NCBI GenBank assembly: GCA_028564925.1
Contig: CM053028.1
Coordinates: forward strand, 437,883,071 to 437,947,070
Length of the DNA stretch: 64,000 nt
From: Lithobates sylvaticus
Taxonomy: Eukaryota > Chordata > Amphibia > Anura > Ranidae
Reading direction: 5' to 3'
The notes beneath the pieces were generated by a model. The model did not search any database and was not told where the DNA came from. It saw only the letters and a list, made by a program, of their open reading frames with translations. Every line of letters begins with the position of its first letter. Within the stretch, counting starts at the first letter, position 1. Made by a program: the position numbers and the translations under genes. Of this stretch, positions 56,229 through 64,000 are shown in pieces.

Positions 56229-57200
56229 ATGCCAAGATCAATAGAGCTTCCTAAGGCCCTCAGAAAGAAAGTTGTGCATGCCTGCGAGTATGGCACAGGA
56301 TTTAAAAAGATCAACACATGAGATCACACAAACACTTGTAGGTATAACATTTAATTAAGTAATGACAGATACAGATAACAAATGTAATAATATTAGAAAA
56401 TGTAACAAACCTAGCTATAGAGGCCTTTTTCACCACGGAGTCCCCCCTCTTTATGGCATGGCACAGATGATAAAATCAGAAGCATGTATAATAGCAGCTC
56501 TAAGACGAAACTCACTATTCCAAGTTTTGGCTGTGGTATATATAGGACTATTTGGTAACACCTGACCAATTACAAACTCTGAATAGCAGTATTACTATTT
56601 AAGAAGATAGCCCATGGCCTCGGCCATCCTAATCAGCTAGTAATTACATTCCTATAGCATTAGGTCAGATAAGATACAGCCATGTCTTTATATGGCCCCT
56701 TAACCAGGTTTAGAATGAATTCCTAGATATTCTGAGCCAATATTAAGGACATATGAAATCTCCCCACCATGGTGGAAATGTTATGGTTTTGGTTTTGGGT
56801 TGCTTCATTGCTTTAGGGATTGGGCAGCTTGCAGTCATCTAGTCAAATATAAAGTACATTCTGCATCAGTGTGGTTGATGAGAATGTGAGACCTTCTGTT
56901 CAAAAGTTGAAGTTAAACCAGAAATTTGTCTTTCAGAATGATAACGATCCAAAACTTATTTGCAAATCCACCAAGGAATGGCTCAAGAAAGAGAGGGTTA
57001 TGGACTGATCTAGTCAAAGCCACGATTTGATTTCCCTTGAATTTTAGGAGGGGGGTTTAGAAATGAACAGTTCACCCAAGGAAACCCATAAACAACTTTC
57101 AACTGCAGGAATTTTGCATGGAGAAGTACTCCATATCAGAGACTGGTGGGCAGTTATACAAAATGCCTTCAAGAAGTACTTTCTGCTAAAGGTGGCAGAA
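56229..57200 (+). pseudogene. decayed Tc1-like transposase, interrupted
   Basis: At 56229 it reads MPRSIELPKALRKKVVHACE then GTGFKKI, a Tc1 N-terminus. Sequence resuming near 56745 includes HHGGN and SFQNDNDPK (second catalytic Asp retained), then KSTKEWLKKERVMD and a stop. About 56322-56740 is unrelated inserted sequence of unknown type that replaces or splits the second DNA-binding helix and first Asp. The D34E glutamate region is degraded. It is from a different Tc1 subfamily than 3791-5427 and is older. Confidence 0.7.
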
Positions 57201-59256
57201 CCAGCTTTTGTACTTACTTAACTACTTACTTAGTTTGCATAGTACACCATTACATCTATTGATAATTTTGTTAAATAGATGATTGAAAAGGCAAAGGTTT
57301 CTTGTGTTGTTATCCAAGTATATCATCTTTACCTGTAGACACTGTTTGAATAAAGATCTAATGTTTGCCTGTTCAAATATGCTGAAAAAGTCAACAATTT
57401 CAATGAGGTGTACTTAATTTTTCAAATGGCTGTATGTACTGTATATTTAGCCACTTACCTGGCGTTTTCGCCTAAACTGGTTTTACTTGTTTCTACTAAA
57501 GCCTCATTCACATTGACTTGAATGCAGAAAATCATCCAATTTAATGTGTACTTAACAGTTTGGCTTCCACAGAAAACAATAGGCAGTCAGGGTCCAAATG
57601 CTGAATATAACATTTGCCTTGACACACCATCACGCCCTAACCTCAAGTGCTCAGTAACATGCATCACAAACACCTAAAACAACATAAACTGCAGTGAAAC
57701 CCTTTAGAGAGTTTCTAAAAAAAAAAAAAAAAAACATCAAAAGAAATCTAGGCAGTGTTATCACAGCAGATATCTCTCCCCAGGCACCACTCTCCTCTTC
57801 AGTATACAGTCAAAGCTACACACTTCTCTAGATAAGAAGTCTATGGTTATTTACAGCTTCCCTGGATAAGAGGGCTGCAGCCATGAAAGAGGTATCAGTG
57901 TTTACAGCCAACGATTCCGAAGCTAGCAAAAGCAATCCAAGCAGCTACAGAGCCGCTGGATTACTTTTATAGGCAGTGGAAGAGGGTCCCACCCATTTCC
58001 TTCGCTGCCTTTACCGGGCTCTCCCGAGCGACACGGGCTCCGGGCACACAGTGTAAGGAACTGATGTTGTTCCTCCCACTGTGTCACGTCAGAAACCGGA
58101 AGCGATGACGATTTCATCACTTCCAGTTTCAGCTCTTTGTTTAAATGGCTGTTACTGGACAGGGAAGCAGCTGATCAGACTGATCTGTGTCTAATCTGCT
58201 GCAGAGAACAGAGGAGAGGTCTGGGGTCTAAAAGGCCTCAAATCTCTCCATAAAGAGGACTGGTCACGGCCCAGTTGTCACAAGGGATGTTGTTCATCCC
58301 TTATGCTAGCAATAAAGTTAATTAAAAAAAATGAAAGAGACAGTGTAAAAATGTTTTTTTTGAATAAAATAATAAAATTAAATTCAAAGCACCATTGTCC
58401 GCCCATGCTTGCACACAACTGCAATCTCATGCGCTGATCACTGCATTTTAAGGATAACAAAAATTTGTTATCCTTTACATATAGAGTGGGGCTCATCAGA
58501 CCACCGGTGTTAAGCCTAGACTTAGGAGCTCCCCCCTAGGCAGTCTATGTGCAGTGCTGAATGAGAGGAAGGTCACTTGCTGCATAGGTCAGCAGTTCAA
58601 TGGCGGCAGTGGAGTACATTGTGGTAGGGATGTGATGGAAGGTAACCTGGAGTGAGCCAGTGTTGGCAACAGGAGTCCATAGAAAGGCAAACGATATCAG
58701 CAAACATTTTTTTTAAAGCCCCCTCCTCCGCCCATGCTCATGCACAACTGCAAACTAATGCGCCGATCCTGCACATATATGTAAATGGCAATTTCACCAC
58801 CCGTGAGGTATTGCTGAAAATGTCAGAGAGTGAGAGCAATAATTCTAGCTCCAGACCTCCTGTGTAACCTTAAACTGGTAAACTGCAAAGCCTTTTAAAG
58901 TGTCCCCTATAAGGATTTTTAGGTACCGTAGTTTGGCGTTGTTCCATGGGTGGACACAATTATAAAGCGTCACATGTTTGGTAACATCATCTTTTATATT
59001 TCATCAAAAAATGGGTATTACAGTATTTCCAAATAAAGTTTTTTATTCAGTGTTTTTGTGATACATAAAAAAAGCATTACATCACATATTATGTAAGTAA
59101 AGAAAAGGGTATTACAGTATAATGTGTTTTTGTGCATTAGAATTCACCAAAGTACATTTTCTCCAAACAATGTGTGTTTGAAAAACTGCGGCACAAATAC
59201 CGCATAAAAATATGCAACACCCAACGTTTTATTCTCTATCACCTCAGCTTAAAAAG

Positions 59257-59323
<67 letters not shown>

Positions 59324-59824
59324 TTATACATGTAGCAGAGGAATGTCAGAATTGGCCTGGAGTGGAAGTGGCTAAAGCTGAATTCCAGCTATGGATATTT
59401 TCCAGCTTGGACCAATGTAATTATACTTAATATATACCTGGCCTAAACCTTGTGGGTGCGGAGAATCATTGTAGTATCCGCCGTTAGTACAGTGATCCTC
59501 GCTATCTTTTGGCTCCTGTGCTGAGTGGCTGCACTTCTGCATAGTAACCACAGGGAGTCACTCGCTCAGCACAGATGCCGTTCAGAGAACACCTTGTATT
59601 TTTCTTAATGAATGCAAGGCATTCTCTGTTTGGACGAAGTGGAGATCACTTCTTCACCTTATTTAATCAGAAAGCAATTTCCAGCATTTTTTTAAGCATA
59701 TGCAAAGCTCTCTCTGAATGACACCCATGCTGAGCAAACAACCCCCCATGGTTACTATGCAGCCAGATAGTCAGTAGGATTGGGAAAACAGCAAGGTTCA
59801 CTTTAGAGAAGCAGCTACTCAAGT
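57201..59824. other. intergenic, mostly unassigned, with weak repeats
   Basis: Two related blocks (58395-58445 and 58725-58775, sharing tccgcccatgct and cacaactgcaa) suggest a diverged duplication. An (AT)n tract is at 59269-59320. No genes recognised. Confidence 0.45.
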
Positions 59825-61289
59825 TAGACATGTGCAGAATGAAAAAATGTGTTTTGTTTAGTTTTGATTCATTATTAACGTAAATTTGTTTAAATTTTGT
59901 TTAATCTGTTTAATTCGTTTTGTTTATTCGTATTCAAATCGATTCTAATTTTCTAATTCGAATTCGGAACGATTTGGAAAGTCTTCGAATAAATTTCGAA
60001 TAGTTTTCCAATTCGAAAAGTTCCAATTTCCACAGAGAATAAAATAGAATAGAAAAAATATATAACAGAAAAGAAAATAATATAACAGAAAAACAATATA
60101 AAATAAATGGAGTAAAAAAGAACAAAATAAAAGAACAGAATAGAATAAAAAAAGAATAGAATTAAATAGAAAAATTATAACCATCTTCTGAAATTCAAAT
60201 AGGAAAGAATAGAATTAAAAAAACAATAGAATAAAATAGAATATAAATAATATAACCATTTTCCAAAATTCGAATTTGAATAGAAAAGAATAGTAGAATA
60301 GGATAAAAAATAACACAATAGTATGGAAAAAAACAACAGAATAGAATGAATGTATGGTAACCATCTTCCTATTCTAATCTATTCTTTTCTATTCTACTGA
60401 ATTTGAATAGATTCCATTTGAATTTTGGGAAATGGTTATATTCTTTCTATTCTATTCTATTTTTTTTTTTTAATTGTATTCTTTTTCTGTTCGCTAATTC
60501 TATTCTATTATTTGATTTTCTATTCTATTCTTTTCAAATTTATTCTATTCGAAATTCGAATTTCAGAAGATGGTTATATTCTTTCTATTCTATTCTGTTG
60601 TATTTTTATATACTATTCTGTTATTTTCTATTCTATTCTTTGCTATTCTATTCAAATTGATTCTATTTGAATATTGGGAAATCGTTATATTCTTTCTATT
60701 TTATTATTTTCTTTTCTTTTCTTTTCTTATGTATTCGAATTCAAATTTATTCTATTTGAAATTCGAATTTCAGACGATGGTTATACACTTTCTATGTTAT
60801 TTAATTCTATTTGTTTCTTTTATATTCTAGTCTATTCTATTCTTTTATTTTCTGCTATATTCTTTTCTATTTTTTTCTATTCTATTCCTTTATTTTCTAT
60901 TCTATTTTATGTTCTTTGGAAATTCAAAAACTATTCGAATTTGAAAACCTTTCGTATTCGAATTTGAAAATTATTCAAATTCGAATTTGAAAACGACTCG
61001 AATTTGAACACTATTCAAAAACATATGACAGCCTGCCAGAACGACCACTCTTGCGCGTCCCCGGGGGCACGCAGCGCAGCGATCTCGTCCGTGCTGTGTT
61101 GCTAGGACACGGCGCGACCCCGACCTGTGTAAAGAGCCGCGGCCGCTGCTCTTTACCAAGTGATCGGCTATGTCCAATCACAGCCGGTCACATGTAAACA
61201 CGGAGATGCCATTAATCGGCGCTCCTCACCTCACACTGACCGAGTGTGTGGAGAGGAGATCCAATCTAAGTATAGCTAAGTATGTAATC

Positions 61290-62115
61290 AGTGCCCTGAT
61301 TACAATTAAGTGCTCACCAGTGCCAGCAATGATTTCCCACCACTGCCAACAATCAGTGCCAACCAGTGTCCACAATTGCCACCAATCTGTGCCCACAAGA
61401 GACAGCAATCAGTGCCCACCAGTGCCAGCAATCAGTGGCCATTAGTGATGGCTATCAGTGCTGCCTATCAATGCCCATCACTGCTGCCCATCAATGCCCA
61501 TCAGTGCCGCCCATCCGTGTCGCCTATCTGTGCCCACCAGTGCTGCCTATCTGTGCCCAGTGCCCACCAGTGCTACCCATCAGTGCCGCCTATCAGTGCT
61601 CATCAGTGCCACATATCAGTGCCCATAAGACCCCTTTCACACTGTGCCGCCACCAGCGTCAGCAGTAAAGCGGCGCTATTTTTAGCGCATCTTTACCATC
61701 GTTTTAGCAGCGCTATTCGGCTGCTAGCGGGGGTGGTTTGAACCCCCCGCTAGCGGCCGAAAAGGGGTTAAATCCTCCCGCCAGCGTTTTACCGGTGGTA
61801 TCGCAGCGTTGCGCCATTGATTTCAATGGGGAGCAGCGGTGGAGGAGCGGTGAGTTCACCACTCCTTCACCGCTCCAAAGAAGCTGCTGGCAGGACTTTT
61901 TCTGACGCCCTGCCAGCACACCGCTCCAGTGTGAATGGAGCAGCTGTTTTAGGGTGCTATTTTTAACGTTATAGCGCCTACAAAAGGCTCCAGTGTGAAA
62001 GGGGTCTTAGTGCGGCATATTCGTGCCTCCTCATCGGTGCCACCTAATCAGTGCCCATAAGTGCCACCTCATCAGTGCAGCCCATCAGTGCTGCCTCATC
62101 AGCGCCCATCAGTGA
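61290..62115. repeat. CAGTGCC minisatellite, split by a MITE
   Basis: Array of CATCAGTGCC-type units at about 61290-61625, continuing at about 62020-62115 beyond the MITE at 61626-62009. Confidence 0.8.
61626..62009. mobile_element. MITE with perfect 19-bp ends, inside the minisatellite
   Basis: TAAGACCCCTTTCACACTG at 61626 and its exact inverse ending at 62009. The TTTCACACTG end resembles Harbinger-like families here. Target duplication unclear. Confidence 0.8.
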
Positions 62116-62279
62116 AGGAGGAAAAATTACATATTTACAAAATTTACTGACAAAAACTTTTTTTTTTTCAAAATCTTTGGTCTTCTATTGTAATTTGGAA
62201 ATTCATATACATCCGAATTTCCAAAAAACAAAAATTTGTCCGAATTTCAATTTGGAACAAAACGAACCGCACATGTCTA

Positions 62280-63641
62280 CATGCGATTCTCTGCTTCCAC
62301 AGAGATTAATCAGGCATAAAATATCTATACATACATCAGTCCAGGCAGGAACTATGGGAAAATATCCATACCTAGAATTCCACTCTTTAAAATGCCCTCC
62401 CCCAGCAGGTCTTCTACTTACTTATCCACAACACATGGAGGCCTTTGCTGTGGGGCCTCTGAATGCTGCACAGCTATTTCATAGAAAATCCCCCAGCTAC
62501 CCCACCCTTGTGCAGGAGATGTCCAATCCATTCCTATGGAAAGTCCATCGATCGTTGAGGCAATAATCAACAGGCTTCCCATAGGAAAAAGCTTTGTGCA
62601 CCTAGCATCCCATAGTGAACACCTCCAAGGTTCAGCAGCATGTTGACATGGACACCTGTACATGTGTTTGTAGATATCCACTGTGCTCTTGGAATTCTGT
62701 GCCTTTTTATGATAAAAAGATAAAACATAATTTTTCTAAATATATAAACGTAAAGCGATTCTAAATGCAATTTATTCTTTATTAAACCAAAAAGAGGGTT
62801 ATACTTACCTGCTCTGTGCAACCATATTGCATGGAGCCGGTCCGATACCTCTTCTTTGGTAGTCACCTTCTGATGCTGTCTACTCCTTCTTCCAGTGGGT
62901 GGCCCCACAGCAAGCTGTGTGCTATGGGGGGCACTAATTCCTGTGCACTGCTAAGCTGATATTTGGGTGTTCATAAATACGGCTCAGCCATGCCCCCCCC
63001 CCCCGCTCCCTCCTTACAGCAGCAGGAGCCTGTGTTTCTCATTGCTGCCTGTGTCGCCTGTGAGAAGAGGGAGAGGAGGAGCGGTGCTGCAGATGGGGAC
63101 AGCGCTGGATCATGAGAGGAGGTGCGTAAGTGTTTATAGGGCGAGGGGTGGGGGGGGGAGCTAGTGGAATGTTTTTCGCAAATGCATTAAGATAAAAAAA
63201 TGTTTTGCCTTTAGAACCACTATAAAAAATGCAAGGATCGATGGATTATAAAATAAAGTGCCCTTAGCATTTTTGCTGACTTTGTCTGACCTAACAGCTC
63301 TAGGTGCTGTCTGCTAAGGAGACTACAAAATATTGTATATATACCCAGAGGGCCCCTGTAATTATGTGTCATGCAAGTACACGCATACAAAAAAAAAAAA
63401 AAAGGTAGAATATAATTTTATAACCCATCAACTTAAAAATTAAAGGAAAAGTGTGCTTTAAAACAAAGTGCACTTATCGGTTTTCATAGCTCCCAAATTT
63501 CCCTCATTTGGAGGGATTCTTCCTCTTTATAGACCAAATCCCTCTGACCCTCGTGCAGCCTCTGTTGTCCCTCTTTTTGGTCTGATGGGTACATCTCTAT
63601 ACAAAATGTATACAGGCGTTCATTCATTGGTGGTCAGAGTG
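62280..63641. other. intergenic, MITE-like pieces
   Basis: A repeat-like block lies at about 62745-63230 (GGGTTATACTTACCTGCTCT, poly-C run) and another near 63440-63600. No end pairs were confirmed and no genes were seen. Confidence 0.4.
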
Positions 63642-64000
63642 CAGGGGCGTACCTAGAGCATTTGGCACCTGGGGCGGATCCTATATCTGTCACCCCCCCC
63701 CCCCCCAGGTGGGCAGATGGCGCTCTGCACGTTGACATCAAATGACGTCATGTGTAGCGCCTCCACGCACTGCGGCCTGTGCTGCTGCCAGTGGTGTCAC
63801 TATGGCTGGTGTCACCTGGTGCAGTAAAACATGGTGTCACCCCCCCAAAAAATATATATATTCCTGTTTTCTGAAAGTGCGCCAAAGATGCAGACTTTTG
63901 GTGCTTTTTCAGAAAATGCAGAAAAGAATAAGCAAATTAAGAGAAATCTATGGCACTGTATCTATAACTGCTGGTAAAATATAGGAAGACTCCCTTTACA
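63642..64000. mobile_element. hAT-like MITE, cut by window edge
   Basis: Begins CAGGGGCGTACCTAGAG, related to the 40442 end CAGAGGCGTAACTAGA. No right end before 64000. Confidence 0.5.

Larger units (their letters stand above)
59825..62279. mobile_element. AT-rich element with CATGTGC ends, carrying nested repeats
   Basis: Left TAGACATGTGCAGAATGA and right AACGAACCGCACATGTCTA are inverted. The first half (60030-60350) is AGAATAG-rich and the next (60365-60920) TTCTATTC-rich, so it folds on itself. From about 61020 the interior is a CAGTGCC-array element resembling MITE B without clear TTAA ends. No target duplication was seen. Confidence 0.6.

Overview
This is vertebrate nuclear DNA, most likely from a ranoid frog. 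Two things point there. The only host gene is a spliced kelch gene that I recognise as KLHL24. The rest is dense with repeat families I associate with frog genomes: TTAA-flanked miniature elements ending in CCACTT..., CR1 LINE tails, Harbinger- and hAT-like MITEs, Tc1 copies and Penelope-like elements (PLEs). No bacterial genes, CRISPR arrays, rRNA or tRNA genes were seen.

Layout. 1-1678: two internal KLHL24 exons (337-525 and 1490-1678). 1679-38034: one 36-kb intron. It holds a Tc1 element (3791-5427), a TTAA MITE (5911-6615), a 20-kb nested PLE palindrome (7134-27432), a hAT MITE (28640-29169), two more TTAA MITEs, an L2/CR1-type LINE tail split by a MITE, and a CR1 copy broken up by a foldback repeat. 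38035-38235: last KLHL24 coding exon, then 3' UTR. 40442-48295: hAT- and Harbinger-like MITEs. 49339-55300: TTAA elements nested three deep. 56229-57200: a decayed Tc1-like transposase. 59825-62279: an AT-rich palindromic element with further MITEs inside. The last kilobases are more MITE-like sequence.

The centrepiece is 7134-27432. An outer PLE lies as two nearly identical copies head to head (left on the minus strand, right on the plus strand), with scrambled pieces of the element at the junction. The right copy is interrupted by a second PLE family (16191-22893), itself an inverted head-to-head pair, flanked by a perfect 16-bp target-site duplication. Both families encode a reverse transcriptase (YIDD) with a GIY-YIG-like endonuclease, and both carry a hammerhead-ribozyme-like fold in their terminal repeats (five copies). 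In the outer family, ORF1 ends over a U UUU UUA heptamer. ORF2 lies exactly in the -1 frame and has no ATG ahead of its conserved N-terminal block, so ORF2 may be made by programmed -1 frameshifting.

Limits: all homology calls are from memory and visual reading. Repeat boundaries without a target duplication are approximate, and the 20-kb palindrome should be checked against raw long reads before biology is built on it.
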